In this document: piece after piece, positions 13,725 to 21,046 of the stretch
How the letters are laid out: each line of letters begins with the position of its first letter
How positions within the stretch are numbered: position 1 is the first letter of the stretch
The notes under the pieces: model-generated
What the model saw: only the letters and a program-made list of their open reading frames with translations
The model's database searches: none
What the model was told of the DNA's origin: nothing
NCBI GenBank assembly: GCA_035527275.1
Contig: DATLBA010000068.1
Span: 1 to 21,997 of the forward strand
DNA from: DATLBA01 sp035527275
GTDB taxonomy: Bacteria; Planctomycetota; Phycisphaerae; FEN-1346
Direction of reading: 5' to 3'
DNA: 21,997 nt
Translations under genes and position numbers: made by a program

Positions 13725-15518
13725 ATGGTCCCCAGCAGCGTATACGCAGCAAGCACCTTCCGCCTCGCCCACAGTTACGACCGGATCCTCGACGCCTGCC
13801 GCCGGCAGGGCATCAGCCGCATCGCCATGTGCACGTCGGTGACGGGAAAGATCATCGGCTCGTTGAAGGACATCGCCCGCTGGCGCGACCGCCTGCGCAG
13901 CGACGGGCTGGAGGTGTTCGCCCTCATCTACGGGCTTGGCCATCCCTTCATGGGCAAGCATTACGATGCCGCCGGCCAACCGCCCGAGCCCACACCCTTC
14001 TACGACGGCCCGCATGAGATGACCGAGCAGACTCCCGCCGACTTGCTGCTGCCGCGGGGCTGGCAGTACGCGGTCAACGATTTCGGCCAACCTGTCTTCT
14101 GCAACGCCTGTCCCAACCCAGCCGCCGTCGCCGGCAACGTGCGCGCCGTGCAGGAGACGGCCGCCCTGTTCGACGAGGTGTGGTACGACGACGATTACCG
14201 CAACGACGGCGATCAGATGGCCGGGGCCCCTCATACCAGCAGCGCCGCCTGCTACTGCGACGCCTGCGTGGAAGTCCTGTCGCGGCGGGTGGGACGGAAG
14301 GTGTCGCGGGCGGACGTGCTGGCCGACCAGGCCCTGCACGAGCAGTGGGTGAACATGAAGACCGACAAGCTCGCCGACATGTGGGCCGCCATCTGCCAGG
14401 CCGCCCGCGAAGTCAACCCCAACGTGCGGATGGGCCTGATGATCCGCTGGGGCGGCGAGGAGCGCGACGGGCTGGATCTGGCCAAGCTGCTGCCGCACAT
14501 GGACGGCTCGAACCTGCTGCGGGCGGGGGAGGGGCACTTCGGGGCGAAGGAATACCGCCGCTGGCCATCGCCGGTCGTCGAGTACCTCTCGGTGACCTAT
14601 CACGTCGGCTGGTTCCCGCAATCCGCCCGCGTGCTCAGCGAGACGACCTACTTCCACGAAACGCCCCCCGACAGCGTCCGCAAGAAGGTGCTGCTGGCGC
14701 TGGCAGCCGGGGCGGGCGAGGTGTCGTACTGCCCGTGTGTGCACGGATGGATCGAGGACCAGAACTTCCTGGAGCACGATCTGCCGAAGATCAATCAGGC
14801 GGCGGAATTGTTCGCCGACAAGACGGCCATGCACCGGCCCATCGCCATGTTGCGCGGGCCCAAAGCTGCCGCGGGCGACCGCAGACCCATCCAGCGGGTC
14901 CGCGACCGCCAGTTGTTTCCGCTGCTGGGGATGGCGGGGCTGTGCTCAGCCGTGGTCCGCAAGGGCTCGTGGCGCGACCATGACCAATACGACGTGCTGG
15001 CCGTCACCAGCAGGGCGGTGTGGGACTTCGATCTGTCCGAACTGGGCGAGCGCCAGTTGGTGCTGGACGGCTTGGCCTTGCTGGAGGACGCTCCGTTGAT
15101 CGGCCAACTGGGCATAAGCACGGTCGATCGCCACGACGGCGGGCGGGTGAGTTTTTCTGGCGAGGGTTTCGTAGCCGACGGCCTGCTGATGACCCGCGGG
15201 CCGGTTGTCGTCATTCCGTATGTCTGGCAGGACGTGCCCGATGAAGACCTGCCCACCCTTCTGGCGGACATCCGCCGCGTGCTGGGGCCGCGGGTGAGCT
15301 CCGCCGTGGCCGAAGGCGACGTGCTGGTGATGCCCGTGCACTATCGTAGCGGCGACCGCGACGCCCTGATGCTGGTCAACCTGGACCACCAGCCCCGCAC
15401 GGTAACGGTCCGCCTGCCGGACGACCGGGCGCGATTGTTCGATCCCGCCGGCGGGGCGGTCGAACCTCGCATTACACTACAGGCCGACGAGGTCCGCCTG
15501 CTCGTCTCCAAGGCGTAG
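13725..15518 (+). CDS. Glycoside-hydrolase-like TIM-barrel protein of unknown family
   Basis: The ATG at 13725 is supported by GGAG (13713-13716). The TTG at 13692 would put the terminator hairpin inside the gene. The 597-aa product has no signal peptide. Features of retaining-type TIM barrels are visible. An N-terminal ILDACRRQGISRIAM strand-helix unit comes first. Next is EVWYDDDYRNDGDQ (Asp155-157), followed by CYCDACVEVLSRRVG (about 177-190), a combination found in several putative glycosidase families. A later SETTYF (Glu306) could be the nucleophile. The C-terminal part (about 440-597) is beta-rich and ends with an ALMLVNLDHQPRTVTVRL sandwich domain, as in beta-galactosidase and alpha-amylase tails. 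I cannot assign a CAZy family. It is probably a cytoplasmic carbohydrate hydrolase, possibly cargo of the element once inserted at tRNA-Glu. Confidence 0.8.
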   Translation: MVPSSVYAASTFRLAHSYDRILDACRRQGISRIAMCTSVTGKIIGSLKDIARWRDRLRSDGLEVFALIYGLGHPFMGKHYDAAGQPPEPTPFYDGPHEMTEQTPADLLLPRGWQYAVNDFGQPVFCNACPNPAAVAGNVRAVQETAALFDEVWYDDDYRNDGDQMAGAPHTSSAACYCDACVEVLSRRVGRKVSRADVLADQALHEQWVNMKTDKLADMWAAICQAAREVNPNVRMGLMIRWGGEERDGLDLAKLLPHMDGSNLLRAGEGHFGAKEYRRWPSPVVEYLSVTYHVGWFPQSARVLSETTYFHETPPDSVRKKVLLALAAGAGEVSYCPCVHGWIEDQNFLEHDLPKINQAAELFADKTAMHRPIAMLRGPKAAAGDRRPIQRVRDRQLFPLLGMAGLCSAVVRKGSWRDHDQYDVLAVTSRAVWDFDLSELGERQLVLDGLALLEDAPLIGQLGISTVDRHDGGRVSFSGEGFVADGLLMTRGPVVVIPYVWQDVPDEDLPTLLADIRRVLGPRVSSAVAEGDVLVMPVHYRSGDRDALMLVNLDHQPRTVTVRLPDDRARLFDPAGGAVEPRITLQADEVRLLVSKA

Positions 15519-15650
15519 AGTTCCTTAAATCATTCGGATATCCAGTTGTTTTAGCGGTCGGCGGAGGCCCGGCGGGTGCGTCTCGAGATTCTGGTGGGCA
15601 CTGGCTCGCCGCGGCGAGTGGCACCCCGCAAATCGAGAGGGACAGAAACA

Positions 15651-17348
15651 CTAGGGCGTTTCCGGCACAATGGGCGGCAGGGGAGCGGGGCGCAGGAGGC
15701 TGCGGCCGTCGAGGCCGGGCGGGGCCGGTCGCCCCAAAAGTTCGAGCAGGGTCGGCGCGACGTCAACCGCACGGACCGGGCCGGGGTGTCGCCGATGGGG
15801 GACGCCGGGGCCGGCGATGAGAAGCGGCACGAACATATCCTCGGGCCGCACGCCTCCGTGGCCCGCCTTCAGGTGATTCCCAAAATCCCAGCCTGGTGCG
15901 GCAAAGACGGCGAGGTCGGGCGCCCGCGGGGCCTCGAAGTAGGCCATGATTTGCGGCACGAGATCCGGGTAGCGGGTGGAGATGGTGGCTTCGAGCCATT
16001 CTTGGGCGCTGTGCGGCCGGCCGAGGAGCATCGCGGGGGGCAGGAGCGCGTCGTAGCCGAGCGGGTCGTTCCCTTTTAGGACCTGATAGGTGAACGTCCG
16101 GGCCTCACCCGAGGGTCGGGCCACTTCAGCCGTGCCGCGCTTGGTGACGAGGTGGACGCGGTTGGGACCTGGGCGATAGGCGACCAGGTCCACGGCTTCG
16201 GCACTTCGCAGGGCTTCAATGAGGTCCACATTGCGACCGTCGCGCGTCGGATAGGCGCGGAGGTCGTCAGGCGAGGGACGCATGAGCCAGTTTTCAAACG
16301 TTACGTTTTCCGAAGTGTCGGACGCGGCGGCGGCGCGAGGTTTCCTGAGATGGACGGCCCGGTACCGCTCGCCGGAGCCTGCCAAGACACAGGATTGTTT
16401 CCGGTAATAATTGAGCCGGCTCTCGAAGCGGAAGTCGTCGGCCAACTCGTGTGCGGCCACGCCCAGGCGCAACTCGTCGCGGAGGAACTTTTCGATGGGC
16501 CAGTGGTGTTCGACGTCGGTCATTCCATGATCCGAGATGAAGACGAGGACGAGATGGTCGAGGAGGCCGGCGGCTTCGAAATCGCGCAGGACTCGCCCGA
16601 TGTGGGCGTCGGCATGGATGAGCGCCTCGCGGTAGGCCTCGGAGGAGACGCCGGAGCGGTAGGCAACCATGTCGGGCGCCAGGAGATAAGCGATGACGAG
16701 GGCGGGGAACTCGCCTCGGGTCCGGGCCACGTGGGCCACGATGTCGAACCGCCAGAGTGCGATGCGGTCCACGAAGTTATACCAGCCGAAGAAGAACGGC
16801 GGGCCGGCGCTCATCCAATTCTCGACGAACTTCGTCGCGCCGCGGTGGGCCTGGAAGAAGAGGCTGAAGGTCGTCTTGTCGGCCAGCCGCTCGAAAATGG
16901 TCGGCGCCGTGTAGTCGCCGTCGAGTGTGTTCTTCTGGTTGACCTCCTCGTAATTACGGTATATCAGGCCGTTGCGATCGAACCAGTTGATGCCCGTGAC
17001 GCCGTGGCGGCCGGGGAAAAGGCCCGTGACAAAACTCGTCTCGTTGGCGAGCGTCACGCTGGGCACGTTCGCGACGCACCGCTCGATGTAAAGACCCCGA
17101 TCCATGAAATACTTCTTCAGGTTCGGCAGGCGGTCGGCGTCGAGAAGTTCCTGGAAGACCTGGGGATTGACGCCATCGACAAAGAAGACCACGGCGGATG
17201 TCTGTTGAGGCGGCTCGGGCAGGCGAAAGTCAAAGCCAAAGGTTGCGCGGCGCTGGTCGGGCATGGCGGCGCAGCCAGCGCCGAGCCAGGCGGCCAAGAG
17301 GGCAGCGAGGATGGCGGCCGGCGGGAAAGATGCGCCCGAGCGTCTCAC
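15651..17348 (-). CDS. Lipoprotein phosphodiesterase/phosphatase of the alkaline-phosphatase superfamily
   Basis: The GTG at 17348 overlaps the upstream stop (GTGA), with GGAGG nearby. The longer frame to 17540 is only antisense overlap. The 565-aa product has a lipoprotein signal ending LGAGC (Cys26). The type I phosphodiesterase/nucleotide-pyrophosphatase core follows: FFVDGVNP with metal ligand Asp58, VPSVTLANETSF with likely nucleophile Thr99, TGLFPGRHGVTG, VFISDHGMTDVEHHW with Asp-His ligands, and KAGHGGVRPEDMFVPLLIAG with the last His. All active-site elements look intact, so it should hydrolyse phosphate mono- or diesters outside the cytoplasm, substrate unknown. It is translationally coupled to the related upstream gene. 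Confidence 0.88.
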   Translation of the reverse strand: MRRSGASFPPAAILAALLAAWLGAGCAAMPDQRRATFGFDFRLPEPPQQTSAVVFFVDGVNPQVFQELLDADRLPNLKKYFMDRGLYIERCVANVPSVTLANETSFVTGLFPGRHGVTGINWFDRNGLIYRNYEEVNQKNTLDGDYTAPTIFERLADKTTFSLFFQAHRGATKFVENWMSAGPPFFFGWYNFVDRIALWRFDIVAHVARTRGEFPALVIAYLLAPDMVAYRSGVSSEAYREALIHADAHIGRVLRDFEAAGLLDHLVLVFISDHGMTDVEHHWPIEKFLRDELRLGVAAHELADDFRFESRLNYYRKQSCVLAGSGERYRAVHLRKPRAAAASDTSENVTFENWLMRPSPDDLRAYPTRDGRNVDLIEALRSAEAVDLVAYRPGPNRVHLVTKRGTAEVARPSGEARTFTYQVLKGNDPLGYDALLPPAMLLGRPHSAQEWLEATISTRYPDLVPQIMAYFEAPRAPDLAVFAAPGWDFGNHLKAGHGGVRPEDMFVPLLIAGPGVPHRRHPGPVRAVDVAPTLLELLGRPAPPGLDGRSLLRPAPLPPIVPETP

Positions 17349-18913
17349 GGTCGCCTCCGTTCGCAAGGCGGCGGCCACGGCCGACCGGTCAGGTGCTCGA
17401 TGATTTCGGAGACGTCGCGGCTTCGGAAGGCGGGGGCCTCTTGCAGGAAGCCGTCCAGAGGCCCGGCGGTTGACATGATGAAAGTGGTGCTGCTGCTCTG
17501 CTCGAGGTCGCCGTGGGTGCTGGCCATGTAAGGGAGCCACACGCTTTTGTCGGCCGCGCCCGCGCAGTGTCCCTTGTTGAGGCTTGCGACGACGTCGGGC
17601 ACGTGCTCGGCGAGGCCGTGAAACGCTCGCCAGAGGCGGTCGAGCGGGTCGGGATACCGATGGAGGGCGGTCGCGTTGAACAGGGTTGCGTCGTCCGCGA
17701 AGCCGTCCTCGGCGACCTTGCCGCCGGCTTTGAGTTGCTCGAGGATAGGCTTAAGGCCGAGCGGGTCGCCGGTGTCGGTCCGGTAGCGGTATCGTCCGCC
17801 GCGCCGCTCGAAGAAGGCTTCGCCGCCCGAGTTTTCGACGACGATTTTTCCGCCTTCGGCATAGGCGACGAATTCCACGCCACTGTGTTGAAGCAGGTCG
17901 GCGCCGAGACGCTCTTTGTCGCGCGTGGCGAAGGATGCGTAGGTCACGAGTCCGTATTCAATGGGCGCGACGTCGCGCGGGCCGGCGAGGCGGTCGGTGA
18001 CATGCCAGCCGCGCTCGCGAAGAAACTTTCGGAAATCGACGCGCTCGCACCGTTTGAGGGTGTGCCCGTGGTCCGCCAGAAGCGTAAACTTCACGAGGCC
18101 GCGCGCCTGCCAGACGAGTTCCTCGATGACATGGTCAATTTCATCGACGCACCGCCGCAGGCCCTCCTCACCTTCACGCGATCCGATGCCGGCCGTCGAG
18201 ACGAAATAGACGGCCAGGTCCTTGCGGTCGCGGCGGTTGAACAAGTTCTTGAAGGCCTTGAGTTCCTCGTCGAACGTCCATCGCGGGTAAAGGTATCCGA
18301 GCGCGTCGAGGACGGTGCCCGCGCGGTAGTCGAGGTGGGGGGTCCAGGGCTCGTTCTTCATGTCGAGGTAGTACGAGTCGCCGCCGGTAAGGCGGTTTTG
18401 CTTGTGATCGTAGAAGAGGGCCTCGTATCCGAGGCACCGCATGGTTCCAAAGACGTCGGCCAACGCCACGTCCGTCATCGAAGGGAACGGCGCGATGAGG
18501 CGCACGGGCGGATGAAACAGGCGGAGCCGGCCCTCACCATAGGCCCGTTTGGCGAGGTCGAACGGCACGCCGTCCAGGATGATGACGATGTGGCGGCAGT
18601 CGGCGACGCTGATCTGGTCCAGGTTGAGGTAGGTGTCGGGTGCGGCGTCGCCGTTGGTGTCGTAGGCGATTTGAACGGTCCGGCCGTCGCCGTTCTGCGT
18701 GGTGAAATAATCGGCATGACCGTCCGCGTCGGTGTCATAGGCCCGGACGAGGCCGGCCCGGGTTTCGCGCTGGACGATTGGCGCGGCAGGGAAGCGAATG
18801 GGCGCGGCGCAGCCTCCCGCTGCCGCTAACCCGACCGCGGCTGCCAGCGAGACGATGGCTACAGCCGGTCCCAGCCTGCCGCGGCCTCGTCCTTCGGTTT
18901 GCATTTTTCCCAT
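17345..18913 (-). CDS. Lipoprotein phosphodiesterase-like protein with N-terminal calcium-loop repeats
   Basis: The product is 522 aa from the ATG at 18913, whose ribosome site is weak. The lipoprotein signal ends AAGGC (Cys35). Residues 59-95 hold two acidic loops, DTDADGHADYF and DTNGDAAPD, like thrombospondin type 3 or EF-hand calcium loops. An alkaline-phosphatase-superfamily core follows: IVIILDGVPFD (Asp114), FPSMTDVALADVFG (Thr147 as likely nucleophile), FTLLADHGHTLKR and a late His in MASTHGD. The core is more divergent than that of the downstream paralogue, and the substrate is unknown. The stop overlaps the paralogue's start by four bases, so both are made from one message and probably act together at the membrane. 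Confidence 0.82.
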   Translation of the reverse strand: MGKMQTEGRGRGRLGPAVAIVSLAAAVGLAAAGGCAAPIRFPAAPIVQRETRAGLVRAYDTDADGHADYFTTQNGDGRTVQIAYDTNGDAAPDTYLNLDQISVADCRHIVIILDGVPFDLAKRAYGEGRLRLFHPPVRLIAPFPSMTDVALADVFGTMRCLGYEALFYDHKQNRLTGGDSYYLDMKNEPWTPHLDYRAGTVLDALGYLYPRWTFDEELKAFKNLFNRRDRKDLAVYFVSTAGIGSREGEEGLRRCVDEIDHVIEELVWQARGLVKFTLLADHGHTLKRCERVDFRKFLRERGWHVTDRLAGPRDVAPIEYGLVTYASFATRDKERLGADLLQHSGVEFVAYAEGGKIVVENSGGEAFFERRGGRYRYRTDTGDPLGLKPILEQLKAGGKVAEDGFADDATLFNATALHRYPDPLDRLWRAFHGLAEHVPDVVASLNKGHCAGAADKSVWLPYMASTHGDLEQSSSTTFIMSTAGPLDGFLQEAPAFRSRDVSEIIEHLTGRPWPPPCERRRP

Positions 18914-18953
18914 GTCGGCTCTTCGATAAAGGTTTCCTGCCTCATCCGTGCGT

Positions 18954-20048
18954 CTAATACATCATGTACTCGCGATAAACGTCAATGGCAAATTGAAAGT
19001 CGGCCAGTCGGACGTTGGTCGAGACGGAATGGTCCGAGGCGTAAACGTAGCGCGCGCCGCGCTGTTTCATGCCTTCGACGAGCCGGGTGACCTCGCGGCG
19101 GATGAGGTCGCGGTCGCCTGATTCGAGCACCCGGGCATCCAGGCCGCCTATGAACGCCAGCCGGTCGGCATACCTGTCGGCAATCCTCAGCGGGTCGTTG
19201 CCGGCCTTGACTTCCATGGGGTTGAGGCCGTCGAATCCGGCGCCGACAATCAGGTCCAGAGCCGGTTCGGTGAAACCGCACGTGTGCAGGACTACCGGCA
19301 AATCGTATCCATGGAAGAAGTCCACCATCTCCTCGTAGTAAGGGAAGATTAATTCTTCGAGGACCTTCGGGCCGCAAAACAGGCTACCCTTGTAGCCGAG
19401 GTCCTCGTAGAGCCAGACGCCGTCGGGTTTGCCCGCTTCTTCGATGAGGATGCGGAAGTAGGTCTTGTAGAAGTCGGTGTAAACGCGGTTGTAATCGTGG
19501 ACCCAGTCCGGATCGGTCAGGAGCGAGGTGTACATCGTGTAGTCGCCCATGCTCTGGCGCATGTTCTCCCAGATGAACTGATGGCCGTAATGGGTCCAGA
19601 ACCCCTGCTCCCTGCGTTTGGCGAGTTCGTCGGCGGTGGCCTTAACGCCCACGCGCTCGCGGTCCACCTCAAGCAGGTGAGGGCGATACTCCTTTTCCCA
19701 GACTTGGCGGCTGGTCATCGCAAAGTCGATGTGTTCGGGCGTGCCGGACCGGTTTTTCCACCATCGCAGGAGCGCCCCGCTACCGTTGCGGACGACCTTC
19801 CACTCGTCGGTCTCCTCGACGATTTCCTCGACGCCGCGCTTGGGATGCCAGTCGAACCCTCCCCCCACGCACCACATGTCGAATCCGAAATGCTGAGCCG
19901 GCGGGACGGGTTTGCCGTCACCGTCGGTGTGGTAGCCCTCGTCGATCCACTTTTTCAGCGTGTCTTCCCAGGGCGAGTCCGTCAGGCCGACCCGTTCGGC
20001 CGGCTGCTTACGCAGCAGCGCATCGATGACTTCCCTAGGCGTTTGCAT
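18954..20048 (-). CDS. URO-D superfamily protein (uroporphyrinogen decarboxylase/methyltransferase-like)
   Basis: The ATG at 20048 is chosen. The GTG at 20057 overlaps the upstream stop and sits against its own AGGAAGA site, which is correctly spaced for the ATG. The 364-aa product has the URO-D barrel pattern. VVLHTCGFTEPALDLIVGAG (252-271) is followed by GLNPMEVKAGNDP, a region that in corrinoid methyltransferases of the MtaA/CmuA type contributes zinc ligands (here His255 and Cys257). A WLYEDLGYKGSLFCGPKVLEE-like segment (shown only in part) and a C-terminal RYVYASDHSVSTNV are also typical. True HemE motifs near the N-terminus are lacking, so haem synthesis is unlikely. Relatives are numerous in planctomycetes and mostly uncharacterised. 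The gene follows the archaemetzincin gene with a few bases between them. Confidence 0.85.
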   Translation of the reverse strand: MQTPREVIDALLRKQPAERVGLTDSPWEDTLKKWIDEGYHTDGDGKPVPPAQHFGFDMWCVGGGFDWHPKRGVEEIVEETDEWKVVRNGSGALLRWWKNRSGTPEHIDFAMTSRQVWEKEYRPHLLEVDRERVGVKATADELAKRREQGFWTHYGHQFIWENMRQSMGDYTMYTSLLTDPDWVHDYNRVYTDFYKTYFRILIEEAGKPDGVWLYEDLGYKGSLFCGPKVLEELIFPYYEEMVDFFHGYDLPVVLHTCGFTEPALDLIVGAGFDGLNPMEVKAGNDPLRIADRYADRLAFIGGLDARVLESGDRDLIRREVTRLVEGMKQRGARYVYASDHSVSTNVRLADFQFAIDVYREYMMY

Positions 20049-20053
20049 TTCGC

Positions 20054-21046
20054 TCACTCTTCCTTGGCGTTATCTTCGCCGGCGTCGGGCGCGGCATCGC
20101 CGCCCGTCCCTTCGGCCGGAGAGTCGCGGCACTCGGCCAGGCGCTTGCCGACCCATTCGGCCTCGTCGGCCATCTCGTGCGCTTCGTAGAACGCCTTGAG
20201 CGCCTCGCACCGCCCGATGATATCAAATCCGATGTTCCAGCGAAACTTTTTCAGGCACCCCGGGCACAGATGCATCGGCCTGCCGTCGGATTCGCGCAGG
20301 CTGTTTGAGCCGTTCATGACGCACTCGTACTTCTGGCAGTGACGGACGCCGAACATGTGCCCCGTTTCGTGAACCAATGTCTTCAGGCTCCGCTTGAGGC
20401 CGAGACGGTCGGATTCACCGGTTTCCTCGTCGCCCCAGAACTCGGGGTAGAACCGTGTCAGGCTGTAGACGCCTACGCGGTGTTTGAGCGACGCTTGGCC
20501 GAAAACGTAGTTCCAGGACTCTTCCGGGTACAGGTCGTCCATCGTGACGCCGAGCATGGCGAACGTGCCGATCTTCACCCGCGGCAGGAGGAGGTTGTAG
20601 AGGATGTCGCCCGTGAGGTACTGGCGGAAGGTTCGGCCGGCCATTTCGCGCTCGCGGCTGCGGACGTTCGCGAGGGAAATCCACGGCTCGGCGCGGACCG
20701 GGAGCGTGTAATAGATGCTGAGATACGCGCGAAGCGTTTCGAGGCGTTCGCGCGCGTCGCCGGTGACGGTTCCGAGCGGCTGCAGAATGATCCACTTGCG
20801 CACCTGGCGCGGGCGGTTGGGGCGGGACCGAACATACTCGGCGAAGGACTGGACCGGCTCCGGATGGGCCTCGCGCCACTCGCCCGGCTGCGGCTCGGAG
20901 AGTTTTTCGAAGAGCGTGGCGGTGTACCACGAGGCCGGGTCGCGCGCGACGTTCACCTGGGGGTTCAGGAGCGGGTCGGCCGGGTCGTCCACCTGCCGCG
21001 GAAGGGCAAGGGCGACACAAAGGTTGAGAACGTGCAGGAGAATCAT
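20054..21046 (-). CDS. Archaemetzincin-family metalloprotease
   Basis: The ATG at 21046 overlaps the upstream stop (ATGA). The frame extends further upstream only as overlap. The 330-aa product has a hydrophobic N-terminus (MILLHVLNLCVALALP) that may be a signal peptide. The archaemetzincin signature is complete: HETGHMFGVRH with zinc ligands His226, His230 and His236 and catalytic Glu227. Cys237 and Cys242, the nearby Met, and CPGC (Cys261, Cys264) form the family's second, four-cysteine zinc site. The segment FRWNIGFD follows as usual. Archaemetzincins are zinc metalloproteases of uncertain substrate. Here the N-terminal 130 residues and acidic C-tail make it longer than the classic roughly 180-aa forms. 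It is translationally coupled to an upstream paralogue that lacks the active site. Confidence 0.92.
   Translation of the reverse strand: MILLHVLNLCVALALPRQVDDPADPLLNPQVNVARDPASWYTATLFEKLSEPQPGEWREAHPEPVQSFAEYVRSRPNRPRQVRKWIILQPLGTVTGDARERLETLRAYLSIYYTLPVRAEPWISLANVRSREREMAGRTFRQYLTGDILYNLLLPRVKIGTFAMLGVTMDDLYPEESWNYVFGQASLKHRVGVYSLTRFYPEFWGDEETGESDRLGLKRSLKTLVHETGHMFGVRHCQKYECVMNGSNSLRESDGRPMHLCPGCLKKFRWNIGFDIIGRCEALKAFYEAHEMADEAEWVGKRLAECRDSPAEGTGGDAAPDAGEDNAKEE

Noticed and set aside
13647..14834. Taking the whole minus-strand frame 13500-14834 as an integrase gene
   Set aside because: Only the last 48 or so residues resemble an integrase tail. The rest is antisense to the glycosidase-like gene, and no catalytic Arg/His/Tyr pattern is visible.
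16152..18829. Two long plus-strand open frames (16152-17531 and 17513-18829)
   Set aside because: Both are antisense to the phosphodiesterase genes, which have lipoboxes, complete active-site motifs and coupled starts. The plus-strand translations show no recognisable motif.
18954..20048. hemE (true uroporphyrinogen decarboxylase)
   Set aside because: The presence of hemB in the window made this tempting, but the N-terminal HemE motifs are missing and the HTC region resembles the methyltransferase-like branch of the superfamily.
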